25,639 bases of DNA, from positions 1-25,639 of the IMG/VR virus record IMGVR_UViG_3300032116_001186. The stretch is one strand, 5' to 3'. Made by a program: the position numbers and the translations under genes. This document shows, one piece after another, positions 7,202 to 13,064 of this stretch. Origin of the DNA: a virus. Numbering within the stretch: position 1 is the stretch's first letter; every line of letters begins with the position of its first letter. Under the pieces are notes generated by a model. It was not told the origin of the DNA. It ran no database searches and worked only from the letters and a program-made list of their open reading frames with translations.

Positions 7202-7720
7202 ATGTCGTCGTATCAACCACACACACCCAGGATTCAAACGGAATTGTTCGAAATATTCGAATCGGTGTGTTCGTTAAAATTAAAAATGAAAACATTGTTT
7301 TTTTCCGTTGTCGGAGGATTCACCATTGGAGGATTGTCCGCATTGATCGACGATTGGATTTTTTCCCCGTCGGTGTCTTATTTCGCGTTGATCGGTTTGA
7401 TTTGTGCGGATCATGTCACGGGCGTTTCGTTGGCGTGGCGTCACAATAAATTCGAAACCAAAAAAGCGTTGCGAATTTTTTGGACGATATTGTCCCACAC
7501 GGGTTTGTTAATGTTTGCCACCAATTTGTCCAAAGGATCCGCCGCGTTGTTTTGGTTGAATGAGGGCGTTTTTGTTCCATTGGTGATTGTCAATTTGTTG
7601 TCATTGATCAAAAATTTGTCATTGTTGGGTTGGATCAAACGAGGATTGGCGGATTTCTTTTATCGCAAAATTGACGCCTACAAAAACCAATACATTGAAA
7701 AAAATGAAATCCCGAATTGA
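7202..7720 (+). CDS. Holin (phage_holin_4-like)
   Basis: Using ATG 7202 the protein has 172 residues; a second ATG at 7286 (MKTLFFSV) is a possible internal start. Four hydrophobic segments are visible: TLFFSVVGGFTIGGLSALI, then YFALIGLICADHVTGVSLAW, FWTILSHTGLLMFATNL and FVPLVIVNLLSLIKNLSLLGW. The DHVTGVSLAWRHNKFETKKALR loop and the ending LLGWIKRGL are typical of the phage_holin_4 type. The holin permeabilises the inner membrane and lets the amidase reach the wall. It belongs to the same lysis cassette as the amidase and the spanin-like gene, which overlaps its end by 17 bases. Confidence 0.8.
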   Translation: MSSYQPHTPRIQTELFEIFESVCSLKLKMKTLFFSVVGGFTIGGLSALIDDWIFSPSVSYFALIGLICADHVTGVSLAWRHNKFETKKALRIFWTILSHTGLLMFATNLSKGSAALFWLNEGVFVPLVIVNLLSLIKNLSLLGWIKRGLADFFYRKIDAYKNQYIEKNEIPN

Positions 7721-8150
7721 ATGGATCACATTGGTGATCATGATCATGGTCATGTCGTCGTGTATCACGGCGGAACGTTGTCATGATCGGTTCCCATGTC
7801 CAACACGGACCGAGGTGAAAACCGTGATCCGTGACACGACAATCGTGACCAACCGAACATCATTCGACACGATCGTCCGTTGGTCGTCCCGTGACACCAT
7901 TTTCGTCAAAGATCAAAAAACCAAGATCGAAACCAAAATTTTGTGGTTGCCAGGCGATTCAATATTTGTTGAATCAACATGTCCACCCGACACCGTTCGC
8001 GTGGAAAAAATCATTCAAACGTCCGTGACCACCGTAGAACCCGAACCGTCGAAAATTTTACCATGGAAATCATGGATTTGGGCCGTGTTGGGGATCGCCG
8101 CATTGGTGGCCGCGGGATATTTTGTCAAATCAATCAAACCAACCAAATGA
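7704..8150 (+). CDS. Putative unimolecular spanin (lipoprotein with C-terminal transmembrane segment)
   Basis: I chose ATG 7704 (MKSRIEW), overlapping the holin by 17 bases; the protein has 148 residues. Residues 8-17 form a hydrophobic core followed by MSSC, a lipobox with the acylated Cys at 20, so the N-terminus should be a lipoprotein. The ectodomain is Thr/Val-rich and looks beta-structured (VKTVIRDTTIVTNRT, IETKILWLPGD). A transmembrane segment lies near the C-terminus (about 118-140, WIWAVLGIAALVAAGYFV), followed by a basic tail. Lipid anchor at one end and TM at the other is the plan of single-gene spanins such as T1 gp11, which fuse the inner and outer membranes at lysis. The gene position after the holin supports this. 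Confidence 0.7.
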   Translation: MKSRIEWITLVIMIMVMSSCITAERCHDRFPCPTRTEVKTVIRDTTIVTNRTSFDTIVRWSSRDTIFVKDQKTKIETKILWLPGDSIFVESTCPPDTVRVEKIIQTSVTTVEPEPSKILPWKSWIWAVLGIAALVAAGYFVKSIKPTK

Positions 8151-8590
8151 CACCCGACGAATTCAAATCAAAAATCGACAAAGCGGTTCGCGACGTTTCG
8201 TCCCGACAATCCGAATTTTTGTTTTTGGGGGCCAAGTTGTTGGAGGGCGAAATGAAACAACGCATTTTCAACGACGGGATCGGATCCAATGGATCCAAAA
8301 TTGGAAAATACAAATCCAAATCATGGATCACCAAACGATCGGAAAGCGGACGACAAACCAACACCGTCGATTTGGAATTCACGGGTGATTTGAGGAATTC
8401 AATCAAACCCGTGAAATCGGGACCATTTGACGTTTTTTTGGTTGTTGTGAACGATCGGGATTTCGTAAAGGCAAAAGGCCAGGAGGACCGCAGAAAAAAG
8501 GAAATATTCACCCCAACGTCGTCCGAACGTGAATCCGTCGAAAAATATGTGGCGGATTTGTTCATGGAGGATTTTTTGAAAAACATTTGA
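8147..8590 (+). CDS. Tail-completion / head-tail connector protein (HK97 gp10 / gpG-like)
   Basis: The protein has 147 residues, with its ATG overlapping the spanin stop (ATGA). It starts with a helical stretch (EFKSKIDKAVRDVSSRQSEF) and holds VDLEFTGDLRNSI near the middle, the L-x-x-T-G-x-L-x-x-S-I signature typical of phage virion morphogenesis and tail-completion proteins. It has no membrane segment. Such proteins help join tail to head. It is followed by a candidate tail terminator, which matches the usual order of completion genes. Confidence 0.72.
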   Translation: MTPDEFKSKIDKAVRDVSSRQSEFLFLGAKLLEGEMKQRIFNDGIGSNGSKIGKYKSKSWITKRSESGRQTNTVDLEFTGDLRNSIKPVKSGPFDVFLVVVNDRDFVKAKGQEDRRKKEIFTPTSSERESVEKYVADLFMEDFLKNI

Positions 8591-8592
8591 CC

Positions 8593-9159
8593 ATGTTGAA
8601 CATTGTGAAAATATTGGCGGATTCAATACACCAATGGATCCCCGAAATGAAAAAATCGGTGTATTTGGCCGCGATCGACGACGACGGTCGTGTGTTGATC
8701 AAAAACCCAAACGAAAACGAATATCAATTCGCGGGGGTTCATGATCACGACGATTTGTATTTTTATATCCGTTTTCGAAATGACGGTCGGATCCAATTTT
8801 CCGAATCACCGTCCAACAAAAGGTTCACCGCGTTCCAACAATTTTTTCGTATCAAATACCAATTGACCGTTGTCGCATGTGTTCGCGGTGTCGAACCCCA
8901 TTGTTTGGAGGAACGTTTGAGATTTGCGATCATGACGGCGTCATTGCCGTCCACGTCCATTTTCACCAATGTGTTCGTTGAACCGATTGAATCATGGTTG
9001 GATCCGATCGCGGTGGTCAAAAGGGAATCCCCAAACAAAAACAAACCATTCGACAAAAAATTGACGTTTGTGGCGTTTGATTTTGATTTGGTTGGTGATC
9101 GCGACATGACGTTGGAGGAATATTGTGACACCATAAACATCGGAGGAAATTGTCCATGA
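8593..9159 (+). CDS. Unknown, candidate tail terminator/neck protein
   Basis: ATG 8593 gives 188 residues; a TTG two codons earlier is possible but less likely. The N-terminus is a helix (MLNIVKILADSIHQWIPEM), followed by beta-rich segments (SVYLAAIDDDGRVLIKN, LYFYIRFRNDGRIQF) and EERLRFAIMTASLPSTSIF. The compact alpha/beta plan and the site right after the tail-completion gene are compatible with a tail terminator. No recognised motif confirms that. It is coupled by ATGA to a 31-residue mini-gene. Confidence 0.55.
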   Translation: MLNIVKILADSIHQWIPEMKKSVYLAAIDDDGRVLIKNPNENEYQFAGVHDHDDLYFYIRFRNDGRIQFSESPSNKRFTAFQQFFRIKYQLTVVACVRGVEPHCLEERLRFAIMTASLPSTSIFTNVFVEPIESWLDPIAVVKRESPNKNKPFDKKLTFVAFDFDLVGDRDMTLEEYCDTINIGGNCP

Positions 9160-9251
9160 TCCAACGGATCAAATATTGGTTTCAATGGATCGCAGAGGTT
9201 CAACAAGCGGTGAACGAAATCCGATCCAAATCGCCATTCGGAAAATTTTGA
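9156..9251 (+). CDS. 31-residue mini-protein, unknown
   Basis: ATG 9156 overlaps the previous stop (ATGA) and the frame ends at TGA 9249-9251. The peptide begins MIQRIKYWFQWIAEVQQAVN and reads as an amphipathic helix with aromatic residues (YWFQW). Its stop lies inside the promoter TTTTGACGTATATTTG. It could be a coupled small protein or a translated spacer; no function is visible. Confidence 0.5.
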   Translation: MIQRIKYWFQWIAEVQQAVNEIRSKSPFGKF

Positions 9252-9261
9252 CGTATATTTG
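9247..9261 (+). promoter_or_regulatory. Promoter motif TTTGACGTATATTTG
   Basis: The same 15-base core as at 1596-1610 occurs here, with TATATTTG at 9254-9261. I see no clear TTG box at the usual distance further upstream; the TTG at 9248-9250 is within the core. The next gene starts 16 bases downstream at 9277. Confidence 0.6.
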
Positions 9262-9276
9262 AAAAAACATTGAACA

Positions 9277-9585
9277 ATGAATTGTGGTTGTGTCAAACAT
9301 TTAGGTTGTTTCGTTCCAAACGACACCATTGATTTCGGATTGGTCGCCCCATGTGACGCGACAATCACGTTTGAAATCTTCAATTCCAACGGATCGTTCC
9401 AAACGATTGACGTGGAATTTTTTGAGGGCGACGCGTTGACGTTGCCGTTCACATTCAACGAAAACGCGGACACCGTGATCAAAATTCGGGTTCCCGAATG
9501 TGCGGCGGTCCCAGGTTGGGGATATTTTACCACCAACGACGGGGCGTGTTCATGGTCGGTTTCGGGAATGATCCCACATTGTTAA
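9277..9585 (+). CDS. Small Cys-rich beta protein, probable virion-associated, unknown
   Basis: The protein has 102 residues. It starts MNCGCVKHLGCFVPNDTIDFG and ends SVSGMIPHC, with seven Cys. The interior is beta-like (ATITFEIFNSNGSFQTIDVEF, TVIKIRVPECAAVPG), suggesting a small beta sandwich. It has its own promoter-like motif 16 bases upstream. The position among late genes suggests a structural or decoration protein, but I do not recognise it. Confidence 0.6.
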   Translation: MNCGCVKHLGCFVPNDTIDFGLVAPCDATITFEIFNSNGSFQTIDVEFFEGDALTLPFTFNENADTVIKIRVPECAAVPGWGYFTTNDGACSWSVSGMIPHC

Positions 9586-9604
9586 TTTCAAAACCCATAT
9601 AAAA

Positions 9605-10027
9605 ATGAACAACAACAAAATCGTCAATTCGATCAACACGACATTTTTGGTCGGGATCGGAATCATGATCGGATTCATGGTCGCCAATTTGATCACAATC
9701 CCCACACAATTCACCATGGTTTCATGGGCCGCGATCGTTGCGATCACCGCCGCCATGGTTTCAATCTTCATTGATTTCGTAATTCAACCAGGCCACATTT
9801 TTGGTTTTTGGTCGCGTTTCCTCGATTCAATGAAAAATCCCAAAAACCCATTTCGCGCCATGGCCAAACCATTGGGCGGTTGTTTGTATTGTATGAACGT
9901 TTGGGTGACGTTTGGGACGTTTATTTTGACCAAACAAGGGATTGGAATGTCGTGGTGGTATTTGATCCCCACGGCGGCAATTTCCCACGTCGTTTTGGCG
10001 ATCATGGAACGCAAGGTGAACGCATAA
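9605..10027 (+). CDS. Polytopic membrane protein with G-G-C-L-Y-C-M-N-V-W motif
   Basis: The protein has 140 residues and about four hydrophobic segments: TTFLVGIGIMIGFMVANL, AAIVAITAAMVSIFIDFVI, VWVTFGTFIL and LIPTAAISHVVLAIM. Between them lies KPLGGCLYCMNVWVTF; a CxxC followed by W next to a membrane segment reminds me of the DUF1360-like small membrane proteins in phage genomes. The function is unknown. The leader is short and A-rich (ATATAAAA). It is the last gene before the terminator zone that closes the late module. Confidence 0.65.
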   Translation: MNNNKIVNSINTTFLVGIGIMIGFMVANLITIPTQFTMVSWAAIVAITAAMVSIFIDFVIQPGHIFGFWSRFLDSMKNPKNPFRAMAKPLGGCLYCMNVWVTFGTFILTKQGIGMSWWYLIPTAAISHVVLAIMERKVNA

Positions 10028-10083
10028 AGAAAAACCCCGATTGGGTGTTTGGTTGAATAAATTAGTTTAAGTTAAAGCAAAAC

Positions 10084-10114
10084 AACGGGGGCCAACGGGT
10101 TCCCGTTTATTTTT
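10084..10114 (+). terminator. Intrinsic terminator
   Basis: AACGGG (10084-10089, and again 10094-10099) can pair with CCCGTT (10102-10107); the sequence then continues into TATTTTT (10108-10114). It closes the late transcript. Confidence 0.7.
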
Positions 10115-10156
10115 CCCAAGATCAACAAACAATTGTTGAAAATAATTCAATGAAAA

Positions 10157-10187
10157 TTTGTTGGAACCGATTTTTTGTGTAATTTAG
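10157..10187 (+). promoter_or_regulatory. Promoter TTTG-N19-TAATTTAG
   Basis: TTTG at 10157-10160 and TAATTTAG at 10180-10187, 19 bases apart, resemble the Bacteroidota -33/-7 pattern. It drives the first early gene. A start at ATG 10192 would leave almost no leader, whereas ATG 10213 leaves a leader containing AACAACAACAAC. Confidence 0.6.
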
Positions 10188-10212
10188 CCACATGAATCAA
10201 AACAACAACAAC

Positions 10213-10380
10213 ATGGAAACAACAATGACGGGACCGCAAAAGGTCATTTTCAAATTCACGGTAAAATTTCACATCGAACACGGAATGACCGAGGAACAAG
10301 CGATCCAAAAAGGATTGGACAAGGTCGCAGACATGAAAAAAATGTCACACCGTTTTCGCCACGAACGTTTTCAATCTTAA
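10213..10380 (+). CDS. Small early protein, unknown
   Basis: I prefer ATG 10213 (55 residues), preceded by CAAAACAACAACAAC, like other starts here; ATG 10192 would add only MNQNNNN. The protein begins METTMTGPQKVIFKFTVKFH, followed by TEEQAIQKGLDKVADMKKM and a basic tail (SHRFRHERF). It looks like one helical domain with a beta lead-in. The family is not recognised. It is followed by a GC-rich hairpin. Confidence 0.55.
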   Translation: METTMTGPQKVIFKFTVKFHIEHGMTEEQAIQKGLDKVADMKKMSHRFRHERFQS

Positions 10381-10390
10381 AAAATAATAA

Positions 10391-10412
10391 GGGCGGGGAT
10401 CACACCCCGCCC
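10391..10412 (-). terminator. Perfect GC-rich hairpin, terminator-like on the minus strand
   Basis: GGGCGGGG (10391-10398) pairs perfectly with CCCCGCCC (10405-10412) around a 6-base loop. Reading the minus strand, the hairpin is followed by a T-rich tract (TTATTATTTTTT, the complement of 10379-10390). On the + strand no T-run follows, so it is a better terminator against antisense transcription, or it stabilises an mRNA end. Confidence 0.6.
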
Positions 10413-10427
10413 ACAATACACAACAAC

Positions 10428-10598
10428 ATGAAAGTCACATTTTTTTTCATTCAAAACATCAATGGAAAATTTGAAAAATCCATTGAAACCGCAACCATTC
10501 AAGACAAATTTCGCGGCGGAATTTTGGTTGTGAGTGACCGTTTTCCAAATGGGAAATGTATCGCGTCCGAAAACATCATTGAAACCATTGAATCATGA
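10428..10598 (+). CDS. Small early protein, unknown
   Basis: ATG 10428 follows CACAACAAC and the frame ends at TGA 10596-10598, encoding 56 residues. It begins MKVTFFFIQNINGKFEKSIE and later has GGILVVSDRFPNGKCI; the pattern is a small alternating-strand protein. The stop overlaps the next ATG (ATGA), supporting a real coupled gene. No function is recognised. Confidence 0.55.
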   Translation: MKVTFFFIQNINGKFEKSIETATIQDKFRGGILVVSDRFPNGKCIASENIIETIES

Positions 10599-10852
10599 AG
10601 ATCGCAGAAAAACACAACGTCACATTCGAAACGAATGGACAAAGGTCAACAATCACGGCAAACAATCGCGCCATGGCGATCGAAGCGTTTGAAACATTTG
10701 TTCGCGCCATGAATTTGATCGCGTTCGATCCCGATCCGTCGGGGTATCGTTACGCCCACAACGACGATTTGACAATCCGTTGTTGGATTGATCCACAATC
10801 GATTGTTGAAGATTCGACCAACAAAATTTGTTTGAATCAAAAATCCGCATAA
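10595..10852 (+). CDS. Small early protein, unknown
   Basis: The protein has 85 residues, with ATGA overlap to the preceding gene. It has a beta-alpha-beta look (HNVTFETNGQRSTITANN, then AMAIEAFETFVRAM, then DDLTIRCWIDPQSI). There is no catalytic motif. Its 3' end carries the -33 box of the next gene's promoter. Confidence 0.55.
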   Translation: MKIAEKHNVTFETNGQRSTITANNRAMAIEAFETFVRAMNLIAFDPDPSGYRYAHNDDLTIRCWIDPQSIVEDSTNKICLNQKSA

Positions 10853-10857
10853 ATTAG
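10827..10857 (+). promoter_or_regulatory. Promoter TTTG-N19-TAAATTAG
   Basis: TTTG 10827-10830 and TAAATTAG 10850-10857, 19 bases apart. A small dyad TTTGAATCAAA lies at 10831-10841. It serves the gene at 10879, whose leader contains AACAACAACAAA. The element shares TAAATT-G with the promoter before the Bet-like gene. Confidence 0.65.
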
Positions 10858-10878
10858 CAAAACCAAAACAACAACAAA

Positions 10879-11175
10879 ATGAAAGTAGAAACCACCCGTT
10901 TCAACGGGGTCCACGTTATCGAATTGGATTCGGTACGTTCCGCCAAATACGACGACAATGTCGAACGTCACGGCGATCATTCACACACATGTTTCATTTG
11001 CGGGAAACCGACGGGATCCCGATCGTTTGTCCATTACACAACCGACGGATTTTTGATCCCCGCAGACATGGACGCGGACGATTTGGAATTTTTCGACATG
11101 GAATCCCAAGGTTGTTTTCCGATCGGTTCGGATTGTGCGAAAAAAATCGATTCAAAATTCATTGTCACATATTAA
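10879..11175 (+). CDS. Zinc-ribbon-like small protein
   Basis: The protein has 98 residues. Near the middle HTCFICGKPTG gives a CxxC pair, and GCFPIGSDCAKKI near the end supplies two more Cys, a four-Cys arrangement typical of small zinc-binding phage proteins. The intervening segment is GFLIPADMDADDLEFFDM. It has its own promoter and (CAA)n leader. Zinc binding is inferred from spacing; no target is known. Confidence 0.65.
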   Translation: MKVETTRFNGVHVIELDSVRSAKYDDNVERHGDHSHTCFICGKPTGSRSFVHYTTDGFLIPADMDADDLEFFDMESQGCFPIGSDCAKKIDSKFIVTY

Positions 11176-11187
11176 ATCAAAATAAAA

Positions 11188-11490
11188 ATGTCAAACAACA
11201 ACAACCCCCAGGCAACACCACAATTTGAAATGGTGGCCCGTTATGCAACCCCAAACCAACCCAATGAAGCGATCCAAATCGTTCGGTTTCATTTATTGCA
11301 AATGAACGCCCGTCGATTTGCAACGATCGAGGAATCGGGATTTGAGTTTTGGACCAAGGACAACCGCGTGTTTGTGATCCAACGCGACGGTGATTTTTTC
11401 CGATTGTTCACATCGATCGATTTCGATACATTGGACACGGCGTTGGACGCCATTGACAAATTTTTCCGAATCCCAAAAGTTGATTTTTGA
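11188..11490 (+). CDS. Small early protein, unknown
   Basis: The protein has 100 residues. After an Asn-rich start (MSNNNNPQ), it holds an alpha/beta domain (AIQIVRFHLLQMNARRF, FWTKDNRVFVIQRDGDFFRL, TALDAIDKFFRI). No known motif is visible. It lies directly upstream of the methyltransferase-like gene, 2 bases from its ATG, so the two are probably coupled. Confidence 0.55.
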   Translation: MSNNNNPQATPQFEMVARYATPNQPNEAIQIVRFHLLQMNARRFATIEESGFEFWTKDNRVFVIQRDGDFFRLFTSIDFDTLDTALDAIDKFFRIPKVDF

Positions 11491-11492
11491 TC

Positions 11493-12185
11493 ATGCAAAT
11501 TTCCGAAATCAAAATTTTGGTGGCGTGTGAGGAATCGGACGAAGTCCGTGGACGTTTCGAATCATTGGGATTTGACGCGTGGTCATGCGACATTCAACCA
11601 AACCGAAACCCAAACGCCAAACATTTCCAATTGGACGTGTTGGAGGTGATCACAATGGGGTGGGACGCCATGATCGCGTTCCCCCCATGTACACATTTGG
11701 CCGCGTCGGGATCGCAATGGTTCGCAGAAAAACAAAAGGACGGACGCCAACAACAAGCGATCGAATTTTTCATGGCCATGATCAACGCCCCGATCAATCA
11801 AATCGCCGTTGAAAATCCCATTGGGATCATGTCGTCACAATATCGCCAACCCGATCAAATCATTCAACCGTATTTTTTCGGGGATCCGTTCACGAAAACA
11901 ACATGTTTGTGGCTGAAAAATTTTCCGTTGTTGTATCACAACGACGCCCCCAATTTGTTCGACGACGTTGTCACCCATACGTCCAAGGGTGAATTCATTG
12001 AAATCGTGGACAAACGGACGGGGAAAATTAAGAAAATGCCAAAGTGGTACAACGACGCGTTCAATGGCCCCAAGGCGTTGCGATCACAAACAAGATCCAA
12101 GACATTCCCAGGAATCGCCGAGGCCATGGCCAAACAATGGTCCGAATCAATCATTCAATTCAAAAGTAAAAATGGAACAAAATAA
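11493..12185 (+). CDS. Orphan cytosine-C5 methyltransferase-like protein (phage type)
   Basis: ATG 11493 gives 230 residues. Visible elements are KILVACEESDEVRGRF then GFDAWSCDIQPN near the N-terminus (cofactor-side motif, atypical), IAFPPCTHLAASGSQW at 62-77 with the catalytic-type Pro-Pro-Cys (C66), and IAVENPIG at 104-111, equivalent to the ENV motif of C5 methyltransferases. It lacks a recognisable target-recognition domain and is shorter than typical Dcm-type enzymes. I recall this as a recurring phage protein with the same sequence pattern. No restriction partner lies next to it. It may modify phage DNA; activity and target are unproven. Confidence 0.75.
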   Translation: MQISEIKILVACEESDEVRGRFESLGFDAWSCDIQPNRNPNAKHFQLDVLEVITMGWDAMIAFPPCTHLAASGSQWFAEKQKDGRQQQAIEFFMAMINAPINQIAVENPIGIMSSQYRQPDQIIQPYFFGDPFTKTTCLWLKNFPLLYHNDAPNLFDDVVTHTSKGEFIEIVDKRTGKIKKMPKWYNDAFNGPKALRSQTRSKTFPGIAEAMAKQWSESIIQFKSKNGTK

Positions 12186-12510
12186 AAAGCCAAGCGGGAA
12201 CCACAATGTGATCCCCGCCCGACCCAATGTTCAACGAAAAACGCCGAACAACAACAACGAGGTCAAAGATACAAACGAAATCACAATGTTGTCGTGGATT
12301 TTTGATCGGTTTTGTGATTTGGAAATTTCGTTCATGATCCACCACATGAACAAGGAAAACGCGTTCGGGATCAAAATCGACCGCCAATCCATTCAATTCA
12401 TGGAGGTGGACGCGGTTCGTGAATTCATTGACAACATCAACGTCGGTTCAATCGGACAATCCGTCGTTGCGTGTATATTATCAAAATTGTCCAACAATCA
12501 AAACCCATAA
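12172..12510 (+). CDS. Unknown protein with disordered Asn/Pro-rich N-terminus
   Basis: ATG 12172 overlaps the methyltransferase gene by 14 bases; the protein has 112 residues. The first 40 residues are disordered and basic (NKKPSGNHNVIPARPNVQR). The rest reads as a helical domain (MLSWIFDRFCDLEISFMIHH, then AFGIKIDRQSIQFMEVDAV and NINVGSIGQSVVACILSKL). No family is recognised. Confidence 0.55.
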   Translation: MEQNKKPSGNHNVIPARPNVQRKTPNNNNEVKDTNEITMLSWIFDRFCDLEISFMIHHMNKENAFGIKIDRQSIQFMEVDAVREFIDNINVGSIGQSVVACILSKLSNNQNP

Positions 12511-12514
12511 AACA

Positions 12515-12997
12515 ATGGAACAAAATTTCCTCCAAATGGTGAACGCGGAAACATCATTGACCAAAACCCGCGCGGAACAATTCACACAAATGATCATTGA
12601 AGCAAACAACGACGGACGCGTTGACACGTTGACCGCGTTGGCCCGATTGGAATTCATGTCCCAGGTGATCGACAACGCCATTTCCAAATTGCGCGAAACG
12701 GCCACGGACGATTTGTATTTGTACGGATCCGAGGCCAAAACGGGCGTCAAAATTTTGGGCGTCACGTTCAAACATAAAGAAACCGCGGTCAAATACGATT
12801 TTTCGAAAACGGCCAAATGGAACGAATTGAAAGCAATCGAGGACACCGCCGCAGACAATCGCAAACAATTGGAGGCCCAATTGAAAACGTTGAACAAATC
12901 AACCGTGAACGTGGATCCCGAAACGGGTGAAATGGTGGAATTCAACCCGCCAATGAAAACATCAAAAACCACGGTTGAAATCACATTGTCGAAATAA
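12515..12997 (+). CDS. Unknown helical protein next to the recombination gene
   Basis: ATG 12515 follows ATAAAAC; the protein has 160 residues. It is helical through the middle (RVDTLTALARLEFMSQVID, NAISKLRETATDDLYLYG), then has VKILGVTFKHKETAVKYDFS and a Lys/Glu-rich coiled region (DTAADNRKQLEAQLKTLNK), ending in beta-like PETGEMVEFNPPM. I remember similar proteins beside recombination genes in Bacteroidota phages, with unknown function. Its position suggests a role in recombination or replication. Confidence 0.6.
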   Translation: MEQNFLQMVNAETSLTKTRAEQFTQMIIEANNDGRVDTLTALARLEFMSQVIDNAISKLRETATDDLYLYGSEAKTGVKILGVTFKHKETAVKYDFSKTAKWNELKAIEDTAADNRKQLEAQLKTLNKSTVNVDPETGEMVEFNPPMKTSKTTVEITLSK

Positions 12998-13010
12998 TTG
13001 TCAACAAAAA

Positions 13011-13041
13011 TTGTTTGAATGATCATTCGAACGTAAATTCG
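13011..13041 (+). promoter_or_regulatory. Promoter TTG-N20-TAAATTCG before the Bet-like gene
   Basis: TTG 13011-13013 and TAAATTCG 13034-13041 are 20 bases apart; TTTG 13014-13017 gives an alternative 16-base spacing. The leader to ATG 13065 contains AACAACAACAAA. The spacer contains the dyad at 13013-13032, so it may be repressed by a bound protein. Confidence 0.6.
13013..13032 (+). promoter_or_regulatory. Operator-like 20-base palindrome
   Basis: GTTTGAATGATCATTCGAAC is its own reverse complement apart from one mismatched pair, with a perfect 12-base core GAATGATCATTC. It occupies the promoter spacer, between the -33 and -7 boxes. This is the layout expected of a dimeric repressor site; no repressor is known here. 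Confidence 0.6.
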
Positions 13042-13064
13042 CAGAAACCCAAAACAACAACAAA

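Larger units (their letters stand above)
10028..10212 (+). other. 185-base intergenic zone between late and early modules
   Basis: No gene is visible. A weak hairpin AAACCC/GGGTGTTT lies at about 10032-10050, a TAAATTAG box at 10058-10065, a stronger terminator hairpin at 10084-10114, and a promoter at 10157-10187. The change from structural/membrane genes to small early genes occurs here. Confidence 0.6.

Noticed and set aside
11493-12185. Complete restriction-modification system
   Set aside because: Only a methyltransferase-like gene is present; no restriction endonuclease or specificity subunit is visible around it.
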